Of a stretch of DNA of 64,000 bases, positions 51,094 to 60,754 are shown piece after piece. The notes beneath the pieces were generated by a model that saw nothing but the letters and a program-made list of their open reading frames with translations, ran no database searches and was not told the DNA's origin. Origin of the DNA: Sciscionella sediminilitoris (GTDB lineage Bacteria; Actinomycetota; Actinomycetes; Mycobacteriales; Pseudonocardiaceae). A program made the position numbers and the translations under genes. The stretch covers positions 1-64,000 of the forward strand of contig NZ_JALM01000009.1 in the NCBI RefSeq assembly GCF_000737195.2, given 5' to 3'. Numbering within the stretch: position 1 is the stretch's first letter; the number at the start of each line of letters is the position of its first letter.

Positions 51094-52608
51094 TCAGTCG
51101 GTGCTCGATACGGCGATCGACTCGCCGGAGACCGCGCGATAATCCCGGTGGCGCTCGGCGATCAGGTAGTACAGCAGCGCGGCGATCCCGGCGCCGAACA
51201 ACCAGGAGAACGGGGCCACCACGGCGAGTTCGGGCACGAAGGCGACCGCGACCGCGATCGCGCCGGCCACCGCGAACGCGAGAACCGCGCGCGGGTTGAC
51301 GCCAGCGCGGTAGTGGTATTCGGCATCCGGTGCCGGACTGTACAGCGCGGGAATGTCGATCCGGGCCCTGCGCACCAGCCAGTAGTCCGCGATGAACACC
51401 CCGAACAACGGGCCGAGCAGCGCGCCGAGCCCGCCGAGAAAGTATTCGACGACGACCGGGCTGTTGTACAGATTCCACGGCAGGATCACGATCCCGATGA
51501 TCGCGCTGATCAGTCCACCGCGCCGGAAATTCAGTTTCTTCGGGAACAGGTTCGCGATCGCGTAGGCGGGTGCGACGAAATTCGCCATCAGGTTCACCGC
51601 GACCGTGAGGATCAGCAGCGCGAGCGAGGCGATGACCAACAGGAAGGTGTTCGGGATGGCGTGCACGATATCGGTGGGGCTCTTGATGATCTGACCGTTC
51701 ACCGTGAACTGCGCACCGCACAGGACGACGGTGACGATACCGAAAATACAGATGTTGATCGGCAGTCCCCAGAAATTGCCCAGGGTGATCGATTTCTTGC
51801 TCTTCGCGGATCGGGTGAAATCGCAGAAGTTGAGCAGGAAGGTGCCGTAGATGGCGATCCAGAGCGAGCCGCCCGCGAAGATCTTGTTCCACATCGGCGC
51901 GCCGGACAGTTCGGAACCGGTGGACCAGGAGATGGAACCGCCCGCGCGGAAGAACATCCACACGGCGAGCGCGCCCATGGTGAACAGGATGATCGGGCCC
52001 GCGAACGCCTCGTATTTGCGCACCATCTCGAGGCCGTACATGAGGATGACGACCTGGACGATCCACAGCACCCCGAAGCAGATCCAGCCCAATGTGGACA
52101 GTCCGAGGATGGAATTCCGGTACAGCGCGGACAATCCGGGATCGATCGCGATCAGCATCACGCAGAACACGACCGAGGCCAGATAGGTCTGGATACCGAA
52201 CCACACGATCGCGACCGCGCCACGGATCAGCGCCGGGATCTGCGCGCCGCGGATCCCGAAGCTGATCCGGCTCAGCACCGGGAACGGCAGCCCGGTCTTG
52301 TAGCCCATGTACCCGGAAAGGTTCAGCAGCACGAACAGCAGTGCGGCGCCGATCATCAGGGCGAGCAGCACCTGCCAGGCGCCGAGTCCGAGCGCGAACA
52401 GGCCGATGGCGAAGGTGTAGTTGCCGAGGCTGTTCACATCGTTGGCCCACAGCGTGAAGATGTTGTAGGCCCGCCACCTGCGCCCGGCGATCTTGGTCGG
52501 GGCGAGATCCTCGTTGTACAGCGCGGTGCTCACCGGGCCGGAGGCCGCCGGATCGGTACCGGCGGTCTCGGCGATACGCGAGGCGGTGATACGCGAGAGC
52601 AGGCCCAT
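51094..52608 (-). CDS. NCS1 family purine/allantoin-type permease
   Basis: A 504-residue NCS1 transporter. NEDLAPTKIAGRRWRAYNIFTLWANDVNSLGNYTFAIGL at the start, FPVLSRISFGIRGAQIPALIRGAVAIVWFGIQTYLA in the middle and NFCDFTRSAKSKKSI are diagnostic of the Fur/PucI-type allantoin and purine carriers. It should import allantoin or a purine for the neighbouring pathway. ATG 52608 follows GGAGTTGGGG; upstream in-frame codons have no such site. It is followed by the iclR gene with a 62-bp gap. Confidence 0.9.
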   Translation of the reverse strand: MGLLSRITASRIAETAGTDPAASGPVSTALYNEDLAPTKIAGRRWRAYNIFTLWANDVNSLGNYTFAIGLFALGLGAWQVLLALMIGAALLFVLLNLSGYMGYKTGLPFPVLSRISFGIRGAQIPALIRGAVAIVWFGIQTYLASVVFCVMLIAIDPGLSALYRNSILGLSTLGWICFGVLWIVQVVILMYGLEMVRKYEAFAGPIILFTMGALAVWMFFRAGGSISWSTGSELSGAPMWNKIFAGGSLWIAIYGTFLLNFCDFTRSAKSKKSITLGNFWGLPINICIFGIVTVVLCGAQFTVNGQIIKSPTDIVHAIPNTFLLVIASLALLILTVAVNLMANFVAPAYAIANLFPKKLNFRRGGLISAIIGIVILPWNLYNSPVVVEYFLGGLGALLGPLFGVFIADYWLVRRARIDIPALYSPAPDAEYHYRAGVNPRAVLAFAVAGAIAVAVAFVPELAVVAPFSWLFGAGIAALLYYLIAERHRDYRAVSGESIAVSSTD

Positions 52609-52625
52609 ACCCCAACTCCGAGCTG

Positions 52626-52666
52626 TTTCGGTGTATGGAATTGAAATACTGTCTTGCGGAAACAAG
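52626..52666. promoter_or_regulatory. Candidate regulator sites between permease and allantoicase
   Basis: TTTCGGTGTATGGAA (52626-52640) and CTTG-CGGAAA-CAAG (52653-52666) are dyad-like elements sharing the GGAA core seen in other ureide promoters. They lie immediately upstream of the NCS1 permease start. Confidence 0.4.
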
Positions 52667-52703
52667 CGTATGGCCCGGTGAGGCCGTGGTCAAGGGTGCA
52701 CGC

Positions 52704-53894
52704 TCAGGAACCGCGCAGGAGCTCGCGCAGGGCCGCGGCGGGCGCCTCCGCGATGTCCGCCGCCCTCAGCGCCGCGTCCAGCCCCGCCGCGTCACGCAAC
52801 GGCCGGTGCGCGAGGACCGCGGCCGCCGGTGCGGCCTCCAGTCCGGCCTCGGTGCTCAGTACCGCCGCGGCCGCGGAATCGGGCAGCCGGTCGAACCAGT
52901 CGAAGCCGAGGTGTTCCCGGCCCGCCGCGGTGAGTTCCCCGTAGGCGCGGAACCGGGCGAAACCACCGTCCGGGTAGACGTCCACCCGCAGCGCGCCCAC
53001 CGGTTCGCCCGCGCGGATCCGGAACCGGTGCCGGGTATCGGCTTGCAGCGCGGTGCGCGGCAGGAGTTCGGTCCACCGCGCGGAGTCCGTGTCCGCGGCG
53101 CCCCCGCTGAGCCGGAACCAGCCGGGCGCGTTGCCCTTGAAGTAGCGGGTGTCGATCTCGATCTGGTGCGGCACGCCCTCTCCGGCTAGGCGCACCGTGA
53201 CGAAGTCGTTCCCGTCGTCGCGGCGGCGCGCCGTTTCCCAGCCATCGCCCATGCTGCGCGCGAGATCGGGGCGCAGCAGGTTGTTCGGCGCGGAGTAGAA
53301 CCGGTTCGAGCAGTCCGCGACCATTCCGCCGTTCTCCAGCGCGGCGAGGTCCAGCGGCGCACCCGCGATCCAGCGCGGATCCGCGACCGCGGTCCCGTGC
53401 ACCCGCAGCCGGGCGACCCCGCCGTCCGGGAAGATGTTCAGCCGCACATGGGTGAACCGCTGTGCCGAACGCACCTCGAAGGAGTTCTCGGTGTCCCCCT
53501 CGAGCGCCGAGTTCGCCACGATCGGCACCCAGTCCACATCCGGGGAGGAAAGCTCCTCGGGACTGGGGTGACCATCGATCGCAGCCGCCTCGACCGAGCA
53601 GGATTCGGGGTAGTTGCCGGTGAAGAAGGCGGTGTCCACGATGACGCCGTGGATCACCCCCGGTGCCCCGAGGCGCACGATCGCCCAGTCGTTGCCCGGA
53701 CCCCTGCGCCGCCTGGTCTCCCAGCCGTCGTAGACCTTTCCCTTGTGCCCGAAGGACTGTGCGTCGAAGCTCGCGGGACCGGGTTTGATCAGGTTCTCCC
53801 GCTCGGCGAAGAACTCGTCGTTCGCCACGAGCACCGCACCGCCGAGGTCCCGGCAGGCGAGGTCGGGCAGCGTGCGGAATTCCGGTTCGGTCAT
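52704..53894 (-). CDS. alc: Allantoicase with C-terminal extension
   Basis: A 396-residue enzyme that hydrolyses allantoate to ureidoglycolate and urea. It has the two repeated allantoicase beta-domains: GKVYDGWETRRRRGPGNDWAIVRLG / IFPDGGVARLRVHG and GDGWETARRRDDGNDFVTVRL / VYPDGGFARFRAYG. Allantoicases are normally about 330 residues. The last roughly 69 residues (from 328, LGFDWFDRLPDSAAAAVLS) form an extra helical region resembling the N-terminus of OHCU decarboxylase. It starts 43 bp downstream of the gcl stop on the same strand. Confidence 0.92.
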   Translation of the reverse strand: MTEPEFRTLPDLACRDLGGAVLVANDEFFAERENLIKPGPASFDAQSFGHKGKVYDGWETRRRRGPGNDWAIVRLGAPGVIHGVIVDTAFFTGNYPESCSVEAAAIDGHPSPEELSSPDVDWVPIVANSALEGDTENSFEVRSAQRFTHVRLNIFPDGGVARLRVHGTAVADPRWIAGAPLDLAALENGGMVADCSNRFYSAPNNLLRPDLARSMGDGWETARRRDDGNDFVTVRLAGEGVPHQIEIDTRYFKGNAPGWFRLSGGAADTDSARWTELLPRTALQADTRHRFRIRAGEPVGALRVDVYPDGGFARFRAYGELTAAGREHLGFDWFDRLPDSAAAAVLSTEAGLEAAPAAAVLAHRPLRDAAGLDAALRAADIAEAPAAALRELLRGS

Positions 53895-53937
53895 GAGGCT
53901 CCCTAGGTTGTCAGAGTCCTTCTCCGTTGGTACCGCG

Positions 53938-55713
53938 TCATCCGAGCGGCAGGATCGCGGTCGGCGCGTGTTTGGGATTCTCGGCCAGTTCCTCGAACTC
54001 CACGGTGTTGTCCAGCTCGGTGCCCATGGCGATATTGGTGACCGGTTCCAGGATCACCTCGACCAGGACCGGAACCTGATGGGTGGCCATGAGTTTCTTC
54101 GCCTCCTCGAGCGCGGGCAACAGGTCCGCGGGTTCGCTGACCCGGATGGCCTTGCAGCCCAGCCCCTCGGCGACCTTCACGTGGTCCACGCCGTAGGAGC
54201 CGATGCCCGGCGAGTTGATGTTCTCGTAGGAGAGCTGCACGCAGTAGTCCATGTCGAACCCGCGCTGCGCCTGGCGGATCAGTCCCAGATAGGAATTGTT
54301 CACCACCACGTGCACGTACGGAAGGTTGAACTGGGCGCCGACCGCGAGTTCCTCGAGCATGAACTGGAAGTCGTAGTCCCCGGACAGCGCCACCACGGTT
54401 GCCTCGGGTGCGGCCCGGCAGACCCCGAGGGCGGCGGGCACCGTCCAGCCGAGCGGCCCGGCCTGTCCGGCGTTGATCCAGTGCCGCGGCCGGTACACGT
54501 GCAGGAACTGCGCCGCGGCGATCTGGGAGAGCCCGATCGTGCTCACATACCGGGTCTCCGCGCCGAAAGCCCGGTTCATCTCCTCGTACACCCGCTGCGG
54601 CTTGATCGGCACGGTGTCGAAATGGGTGCGCCGCTGCATGGTCTGCTTGCGCGCGCGGCAGGAGTCCGCCCACGCGGTCCGGTCCGGGAGCCGCCCCGCG
54701 TCCCGCCATTCCCTCGCCACCTCGACGAACCGGGTGAGCGCGGCGTGCGCGTCGGAGACGATCCCGTAGTCCGGGGCGAAGATCCGCCCGATCTGGGTCG
54801 GCTCGATGTCCACGTGCACGAAACTACGGCCCTGCCGGTACTTCTCCAGCCCGCCGGTGTGCCGGTTCGCCCAGCGGTTGCCGATACCGAGCACGAAATC
54901 GGATTCCAGCAGGCTCGCATTGGCGTAGCGGTGCGCGGTCTGCAGCCCGGCCATCCCGGCCATCAGCGGGTGATCGTCGGGGATGCTGCCCCAGCCCATC
55001 AGTGTCGGGATCACGGGCGCGCCGACCAGTTCGGCGAACTCCACCAGCAGGGCGCTCGCCTCCGCCTGCACCACACCGCCCCCGGAGACGATCAGCGGGC
55101 GCTGCGCCGCGGCGAGCATGGCCATGGCCTTCTCGATCTGCGCCCGGCTCGCCGCGGGCCGGTGCACGGGCAGCGGCGCGTAGGTTTCCGGATCGAACTC
55201 GATCTCGGTCTGCTGCACATCCACGGGGAGATCGATCAGCACCGGGCCGGGCCGCCCCGAACGCATCAGCTGGAAGGCCTTGCTGAGCGCGCCGGGAACC
55301 TGGGCGGCCTCGCGGACGGTCATCGCCAGTTTGGTGACCGGGCCCGCGATGGACTCGATGTCCACGGCCTGGAAATCCTCCTTGTGCAGCCGCGCGACCG
55401 GTGCCTGGCCGGTGATGCACAGGATCGGCACCGAATCGGCGGATGCCGAGTACAGCCCGGTGACCATATCGGTACCCGCGGGACCGGATGTGCCGATGCA
55501 CACCCCGATATTGCCCGCCTTGGCCCGCGAGTAGCCCTCGGCCATGTGCGAGGCGCCCTCCACGTGGCGGGTGAGCACGTGCTCGATGGCGCCGCTGTCC
55601 CGCAGCGCGGCGTAGAACGGGTTGATCGCCGCGCCCGGCACGCCGAAGGCATCGGTGATTCCCTCGGCGCGCAGCACCTCCACCGCCGCGCGGGCGGCCG
55701 TCATTCGTGGCAT
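53938..55713 (-). CDS. gcl: Glyoxylate carboligase
   Basis: A 591-residue thiamine-diphosphate enzyme that joins two glyoxylates to tartronate semialdehyde with CO2 release. The key identifier is [16 protein letters not shown]: Val51 stands where other family members have a catalytic Glu, exactly as in E. coli Gcl. The diphosphate site [33 protein letters not shown] is intact. The length agrees with Gcl (about 593). ATG 55713 follows GGGAG. It is in line with tartronate-semialdehyde reductase (16 bp) and hydroxypyruvate isomerase upstream. Confidence 0.95.
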   Translation of the reverse strand: MPRMTAARAAVEVLRAEGITDAFGVPGAAINPFYAALRDSGAIEHVLTRHVEGASHMAEGYSRAKAGNIGVCIGTSGPAGTDMVTGLYSASADSVPILCITGQAPVARLHKEDFQAVDIESIAGPVTKLAMTVREAAQVPGALSKAFQLMRSGRPGPVLIDLPVDVQQTEIEFDPETYAPLPVHRPAASRAQIEKAMAMLAAAQRPLIVSGGGVVQAEASALLVEFAELVGAPVIPTLMGWGSIPDDHPLMAGMAGLQTAHRYANASLLESDFVLGIGNRWANRHTGGLEKYRQGRSFVHVDIEPTQIGRIFAPDYGIVSDAHAALTRFVEVAREWRDAGRLPDRTAWADSCRARKQTMQRRTHFDTVPIKPQRVYEEMNRAFGAETRYVSTIGLSQIAAAQFLHVYRPRHWINAGQAGPLGWTVPAALGVCRAAPEATVVALSGDYDFQFMLEELAVGAQFNLPYVHVVVNNSYLGLIRQAQRGFDMDYCVQLSYENINSPGIGSYGVDHVKVAEGLGCKAIRVSEPADLLPALEEAKKLMATHQVPVLVEVILEPVTNIAMGTELDNTVEFEELAENPKHAPTAILPLG

Positions 55714-55729
55714 GGCAAGGCTCCCTCGG

Positions 55730-56617
55730 TCAACTACGGTTCGGCTTCCCGGACAGTTCATCGGCGAGCTTGAGCAGCCCCGAATGGTCGAGGCCGCCGT
55801 CGCCGCGCGCGACGAGCGCGGCGACCAGTTGGGAGACAACGGAACCGAGCGGCAGCGGCACACCGGCGTCCCGCGCGGCCGCCTGCGCGATACCGAGGTC
55901 CTTGTGGTGCAGTTCCAGGCGGAATCCCGGGGTGAACTCGCGGTTGAGCATGCCCGCGGCCTTGCGGTCCAGGATCGCGTTCCCGGCCAGCCCGCCCGCG
56001 AGCACCTTGACCGCGGCCTCGGTGTCCACGCCGTGCGCCTCGAGGAACACGATGGATTCCGCGACGAGCTCGATGGTGCCCGCCACGATCAGCTGGTTCG
56101 CCGCCTTGACGGTCTGCCCGGAACCCGCGGGCCCGACGTGCACCACCGTCTTGCCGACCGTCTCCAGTACCGGGCGGGCGGCCTCGACATCCGCTTCCGC
56201 GCCGCCGACCATGATCGACAGCGCCCCGTCGATCGCGCCCTGCTCGCCGCCGCTGACCGGGGCGTCCACCACCCGCACCCCGGAGCGCGCGCCCGCCTCG
56301 GCCAGTTCCCTGCTGACATCCGGGCGGATGGTGCTGCAGTCGATGAGCAGGGTGCCGTCCTTCGCGTTGGCCAGCACCCCGTCCGGGCCCTGCACCACCT
56401 CGGCCACATCCGGGGAATCGGGCAGCATGGTCAGCACGATGTCCGCCTCCCGTACCGCCTCGGCGACCGAACCCGCGGCCTGCCCGCCCTGTTCGGCGAG
56501 CTTGCGCACCGCGGCCTCGCTGCGGTTGTAGCCCAGTACCCGGTAACCGGCCCCGGCCAGGTTGGCGGCCATCGGCGCGCCCATGATGCCGAGTCCGATG
56601 AATCCCACAGTGGTCAT
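55730..56617 (-). CDS. glxR: 2-hydroxy-3-oxopropionate (tartronate semialdehyde) reductase
   Basis: A 295-residue beta-hydroxyacid dehydrogenase. [16 protein letters not shown] (5-20) binds NAD(P)[12 protein letters not shown] is the substrate loop, and the catalytic Lys lies in [12 protein letters not shown] (about 172). It reduces tartronate semialdehyde from the adjacent Gcl to glycerate. Gene order hyi-glxR-gcl matches glyoxylate operons in other bacteria. Short gaps (16 and 20 bp) indicate one transcript. Confidence 0.93.
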   Translation of the reverse strand: MTTVGFIGLGIMGAPMAANLAGAGYRVLGYNRSEAAVRKLAEQGGQAAGSVAEAVREADIVLTMLPDSPDVAEVVQGPDGVLANAKDGTLLIDCSTIRPDVSRELAEAGARSGVRVVDAPVSGGEQGAIDGALSIMVGGAEADVEAARPVLETVGKTVVHVGPAGSGQTVKAANQLIVAGTIELVAESIVFLEAHGVDTEAAVKVLAGGLAGNAILDRKAAGMLNREFTPGFRLELHHKDLGIAQAAARDAGVPLPLGSVVSQLVAALVARGDGGLDHSGLLKLADELSGKPNRS

Positions 56618-56637
56618 AACGCTGCATCTCCTCGCTG

Positions 56638-57444
56638 TCAGTGCTCGGGCAACCAGCCGAAGCTATCGGCGCTCGGCCCGGAAGGCGAGTACTCCAAACC
56701 GATCCGGCCCCGGTACCCCGCTTCGCCGAGCAGTCGCAGGTGTTTCTCGATCGCCAGTTCCCCGGTGCCCGGCTGGTGCCGTCCCGGGGCGTCGGCCAGC
56801 TGCACATGGCCGATCCGCGTGGAATGCTCGGCGATCACCTGTTCCACATCGTCCCCGTTGACCGCGAGGTGGTAGAGATCGGCGAGCAGCCGCGCGTTCT
56901 CGATTCCCGCCTGCGCGAGGCGGTCCAGCACCGCGACCGCGTCCGCCGCGGTGCGCAGTGGGTAGGCGTCCACGCCGGAAACCGGTTCGAGCACGACGGT
57001 TCCGCCGATCGGTTCGACCGCGCGCGCCGCCGCCTGCAGGTTCACCAGCGCCAGATCGTCCTGTACCTCCGGATCCGCGCCCTCGGCACGGTTGCCGTAG
57101 AGCGCGTTGAACACCCGGCAGCCGGTCGCCGCGCCGATCCGCGCGACCTGTTCGGTGTTGGCCAGGAACTCCGCACCGCGACCGGGAACCGACAGCACGC
57201 CCCGGTCCCCGGCGGGCATGTCCCCCGCGAAGAAGTTCAGCCCGGTCAGCTCGGTGCCCGCCGCGCGCAAGGCCTCGAGGAACGCGTCCACCTCGGCCTC
57301 GGCGGCGACCGGTTCGCGGAACGGCCACCAGAACTCCACCGCGGAGAACCCTGCCCGCTTCGCCGCGGCCGGCCGCTCGAGCAGCGGCAGCTCGGTGAAC
57401 AGGATGGAGCAGTTCACGGCGAACCGGTCACGATCGATCCCCAT
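56638..57444 (-). CDS. hyi: Hydroxypyruvate isomerase
   Basis: A 268-residue TIM-barrel protein of the Hyi/xylose isomerase-like family. FAVNCSILFTELPLLERPAAAKRAGFSAVEFWWPF starts the barrel, and VLEPVSGVDAYPL, DLYHLAVNGDDVE and GHVQLADAPGRHQPGTGEL provide metal ligands and substrate contacts. It interconverts hydroxypyruvate and tartronate semialdehyde. AAAGGG precedes ATG 57444. First gene of the leftward hyi-glxR-gcl(-alc) run; the upstream region has a GAATC-AA-GATTC dyad. Confidence 0.93.
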   Translation of the reverse strand: MGIDRDRFAVNCSILFTELPLLERPAAAKRAGFSAVEFWWPFREPVAAEAEVDAFLEALRAAGTELTGLNFFAGDMPAGDRGVLSVPGRGAEFLANTEQVARIGAATGCRVFNALYGNRAEGADPEVQDDLALVNLQAAARAVEPIGGTVVLEPVSGVDAYPLRTAADAVAVLDRLAQAGIENARLLADLYHLAVNGDDVEQVIAEHSTRIGHVQLADAPGRHQPGTGELAIEKHLRLLGEAGYRGRIGLEYSPSGPSADSFGWLPEH

Positions 57445-57481
57445 CGCGCACGCCCTTTCAGATCGCCATTTTCGTATTGCG

Positions 57482-57493
57482 GAATCAAGATTC
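57482..57493. promoter_or_regulatory. Dyad upstream of hyi
   Basis: GAATC-AA-GATTC, 37 bp before the hyi ATG, contained in TTGCGGAATC. The GGAAT core resembles elements upstream of allB, iclR and the permease. Confidence 0.4.
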
Positions 57494-57533
57494 TGTGATT
57501 CGAAACAACGATAGGGCGTGTGCGGGTGAGCCG

Positions 57534-59114
57534 TCAACCGATCCGCTGGTAGGCGGGCAAGGTCAGGAAGTCGGCGAAGTCCTCGGCAAGGGCCACCTCG
57601 CCGAAGATCTCCACCGCGGTCGCCAGCCGGTCCCCGGGGATTTCCGCGGCCAGTTCCGCCCTGGTCTCCGCCAGGATCTCGCGCACCAGTCCGGCGGTGA
57701 GCACCGCACCGGTGTCCAGCCGGGTGCCGTTGTGCACCCACTGCCAGAGCTGCGAACGGGAGATCTCCGCGGTGGCCGCGTCCTCCATGAGGTTGTGGAT
57801 CGCGGCCGCGCCGTTGCCGCCGAGCCAGGACGCGATGTAGCGCACCCCGACATCCACCGCGGAACGCACGCCACGCTCGGTCGCCTGCCCCGGAGTCGCC
57901 GCGACATCCAGCAGTTCCTCCGCGGTGACCTCGACATCCTCGCGCAACCGGTCCAGCTGGTTGGGCCGGTCGCCGAGCACCGCACCGAACTCCGCGGCAC
58001 AGATCTCCACCAGGTCGGGATGGGCGACCCAGGAACCGTCGAATCCGGCCGTGGCCTCCCTGCGCTTGTCCTCGTGCACCTTGCCCAGTGCCCGCTCGGT
58101 GACGGCTGGATCGCGCCGGTTCGGGATGAAGGCGGCCATCCCGCCGATCGCGTGGGCGCCGCGCCGGTGACAGGTGCGCACCAGCAGTTCGGTGTAGGCG
58201 CGCATGAACGGCGCGGTCATGGTGACCCCGTCCCGGTCCGGGAGCACGAATCGTTCGCCCGCGTCCCGGAAGTACTTGATCACGCTGAACAGATAGTCCC
58301 ACCGGCCCGCGTTCAGCCCGGAGGCGTACTCGCGCAGTTCGTACAGGATCTCGTCCATCTCGAAGGCCGCGGGAATCGTTTCGATCAGCACCGTGGCCCG
58401 CACGCTCCCGCGCGGGATGCCGAGCGCGGCCTCCGCGTGCGCGAACACCTCGGCCCAGAGCCGGGCCTCGCGGTGGCTTTCCATCTTCGGCAGGTAGAAG
58501 TACGGGCCGCTGCCGTGTTCGAGCAGGTAGGCGGCATTGTGGAAGAAGTAGAGGCCGAAGTCGACCAGCGCACCGACCGCGGACCGGCCGCCGATCTCGA
58601 TATTGCGCTCATCGAGGTGCCAGCCGCGTGGCCGCACCACGATGGCCGGTCGCTGCTGCCCCTCGTGCAGTGCGTAGTGCTTGCCCTCCGGGCTGTCGTA
58701 GGTGATCTCCCCGCGCACGGCGTCGTACAGATTGCGCTGCCCGCCGAGCACGTTCGCCCAGTGCGGGGTGTTCGAATCCTCCAGATCGGCCAGCCACACC
58801 TTGGCTCCCGAGTTGAGCGCGTTCACCGTCATCTTCCGGTCCGTGGGCCCGGTGATCTCCACCCGCCGGTCGCGCAGGGCGGGCGGGGCGGGTGCCACCT
58901 GCCACTGTCCCTCGCGGATGCTCCTGGTCTCCTCGAGCCAGTCCAGCCGCCCGGTCTCGGCGACCTGCGCCCGCCGCCGCGCCCGCGCCGCCAGCAGTTC
59001 CGCGCGGGTCCCGGCGAAGGCCTCGTGCAGTTCGGCCAGGAAACGCAGCGCCTCCGGGCTCCGGATCTCCTCGGTTGCCTCGACTTCGGCTCCCACCACG
59101 CGAACATCGGACAC
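57534..59114 (-). CDS. aceB: Malate synthase A
   Basis: A 526-residue malate synthase of the A type (about 530). It condenses glyoxylate with acetyl-CoA to malate. DRRVEITGPTDRKMTVNALNSGAKVWLADLEDSNTPHW, RPRGWHLDE with catalytic Arg, VLIETIPAAFEMDEILYEL and the C-terminal DAATAEISRSQLWQWVHN with the catalytic Asp region are all present. GTG 59114 follows AGGTGAGG at good spacing; longer starts overlap the promoter. It gives the glyoxylate pool a route to the TCA cycle beside the Gcl route. Confidence 0.94.
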   Translation of the reverse strand: MSDVRVVGAEVEATEEIRSPEALRFLAELHEAFAGTRAELLAARARRRAQVAETGRLDWLEETRSIREGQWQVAPAPPALRDRRVEITGPTDRKMTVNALNSGAKVWLADLEDSNTPHWANVLGGQRNLYDAVRGEITYDSPEGKHYALHEGQQRPAIVVRPRGWHLDERNIEIGGRSAVGALVDFGLYFFHNAAYLLEHGSGPYFYLPKMESHREARLWAEVFAHAEAALGIPRGSVRATVLIETIPAAFEMDEILYELREYASGLNAGRWDYLFSVIKYFRDAGERFVLPDRDGVTMTAPFMRAYTELLVRTCHRRGAHAIGGMAAFIPNRRDPAVTERALGKVHEDKRREATAGFDGSWVAHPDLVEICAAEFGAVLGDRPNQLDRLREDVEVTAEELLDVAATPGQATERGVRSAVDVGVRYIASWLGGNGAAAIHNLMEDAATAEISRSQLWQWVHNGTRLDTGAVLTAGLVREILAETRAELAAEIPGDRLATAVEIFGEVALAEDFADFLTLPAYQRIG

Positions 59115-59139
59115 GATCGACACCTCACCTAGTAATTCT

Positions 59140-59167
59140 GCATAGCGGACAGTGATTTCTACTATGC
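59140..59167. promoter_or_regulatory. Inverted repeat upstream of aceB
   Basis: GCATAG (59140-59145) and CTATGC (59162-59167) flank a 16-bp spacer in the short AT-rich gap before malate synthase. Confidence 0.4.
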
Positions 59168-59203
59168 GAAAATACTCCGCTCGCCGGGTGGGCGCCAACC
59201 AGG

Positions 59204-60646
59204 TCAGTCCACCGGGATGCTCAGCGGGTGGTGGAACACGTTGCGCGGGTCGTAGGCGCGCTTGATCTCCTTGAGCCGCCCGAAGTTCGCGCCGTAGTAG
59301 CTGGCGAACAGGTCGCGGCCGTTGTCCGCCTCGTGCCGGTCGTCATCGCCGATGTAGCCGCCGGTGGTCACCGGGTAGAACAGCTCGTAGCAGTCGTTGA
59401 GCCAGGGCAGCCGGGCCGTTCCCGCGTCGGAGGCCTCGTTGTCGTCGTCCTCGCTCTCGATCCACACCGACATGCCCATCAGCCAGGGGCAGCCCCGGTT
59501 CTTGATCGCGGTGTCCTCGGCATCGCGATCGTGCTCCGGGTCCATGGCGAGCAGCTGCACCCGGACCCCGGTGGTGGGCTGGGTGGCGGCCAGTTCGCCG
59601 AACGCGTGGATGAACTCGGGGCCGAACTTCTCCGGCACGAACCCGGCCTTGATCTTCATGAACCGGGAGTGCTCCTGGCCTTCGCGGTGGATGTTCTCCA
59701 GCCGCTGGTACCAGGGTGCCGAGGTCTGGCGCAGCCCCAGATCCCGGACGGATTCGAGGAACGACATCGGCTCGATCACCTCGGTCGTCGGAGCGGGCAG
59801 CTTCGCTTTCAGGTCGGCGATCGCCGCCTCGCGCTCCTGCGGGCTGTCGGTCATGATCGAACCGGCCACCTCGAGATAGCCGAGCCACACGATCACCATC
59901 GGGTTCACGGTCACCGGCGCGGCGAGGGTGTAGTCCTGGATCGCGGTGAACACGCTGTCGAAATCGATATCGCTGAGCGCGTACCGCAGTTCGAAGTTCG
60001 CCGGTGCCTTCGGTGCCGGGTTCAGGGTGATCCACAGTTTGGTGATCACACCGAAGGAGCCGGTTCCGTTGCCGCGCAACGCCCAGTACAGATCCGGGTT
60101 CTCCACCGCGTTCGCGATGCGCACCGTGCCATCGGCGGTGACCACTTCGAACTGGCGGACCCGGTCGGTGAGGATGCCGAAGGTGCGCGCGTAGTGGCCG
60201 TAGCCGCCGCACTGCGCCTGGCCGCCCACCCCGACGCTGACGCAGGAACCCATCGGCGCCATGAGGCCGCCGTTTTCGTACGCCGCAAGATAAAGCTGGC
60301 CGAGCAGCGCACCGCCCTCGACCACCGCGGTGCGGCCCTGGACGTCGATGTCGATCCGGTTCATCTTGATCATGTCGATGACCAGGGCGTGCCCGTCCGG
60401 GCCGCCGAGGCTGCCGCCCTCGAAGGAATGCCCGCCCGAGCGAATCGCGATCTGGTCCACCCCGGCCTCGGCGGCCAGCCGCAGAATCTGCTGTACCTCG
60501 GCGGTGGTGCGCGGCTGTACCACGCCCGCCGGGCTGTACCGGGTGAGAATGTTCCACGCCGCCTTGGCCTCGGCGTAGTTCTCCTCGCCCTCGAATGCCG
60601 TTTCCAGTTCCGGCATATGTTCCCGCAGCAGCGCTCGCATTCCCAT
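59204..60646 (-). CDS. BBE-like FAD-dependent oxidase
   Basis: A 480-residue berberine-bridge-type oxidase. IRSGGHSFEG holds His73, and PMGSCVSVGVGGQAQ holds Cys135 at the position of the second covalent FAD link, so bicovalent flavin is predicted. The C-terminal BBE segment ends with YYGANFGRLKEIKRAYDPRNVFHHPLSI. Such enzymes oxidise sugars, alcohols or natural-product intermediates; the substrate is unknown. There is no signal peptide. It diverges from a LysR regulator that probably controls it. Confidence 0.88.
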   Translation of the reverse strand: MGMRALLREHMPELETAFEGEENYAEAKAAWNILTRYSPAGVVQPRTTAEVQQILRLAAEAGVDQIAIRSGGHSFEGGSLGGPDGHALVIDMIKMNRIDIDVQGRTAVVEGGALLGQLYLAAYENGGLMAPMGSCVSVGVGGQAQCGGYGHYARTFGILTDRVRQFEVVTADGTVRIANAVENPDLYWALRGNGTGSFGVITKLWITLNPAPKAPANFELRYALSDIDFDSVFTAIQDYTLAAPVTVNPMVIVWLGYLEVAGSIMTDSPQEREAAIADLKAKLPAPTTEVIEPMSFLESVRDLGLRQTSAPWYQRLENIHREGQEHSRFMKIKAGFVPEKFGPEFIHAFGELAATQPTTGVRVQLLAMDPEHDRDAEDTAIKNRGCPWLMGMSVWIESEDDDNEASDAGTARLPWLNDCYELFYPVTTGGYIGDDDRHEADNGRDLFASYYGANFGRLKEIKRAYDPRNVFHHPLSIPVD

Positions 60647-60721
60647 TTTCTGCTCCCTTCTCGCTGGCCCCGCTTCCAGTGTGGGCGCGAGCTGAGCAAA
60701 AACCTAATGAATGTCGACAAC

Positions 60722-60754
60722 CTAGAAGATAAAGTCGGCTAATCTAGTGTTATG
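60722..60754. promoter_or_regulatory. LysR operator and leaderless promoter
   Basis: CTAGA (60722-60726) and TCTAG (60743-60747) form a dyad. TAATCT (60740-60745) lies exactly 6 nt before the LysR ATG at 60752, suggesting leaderless, autoregulated expression. Confidence 0.5.
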
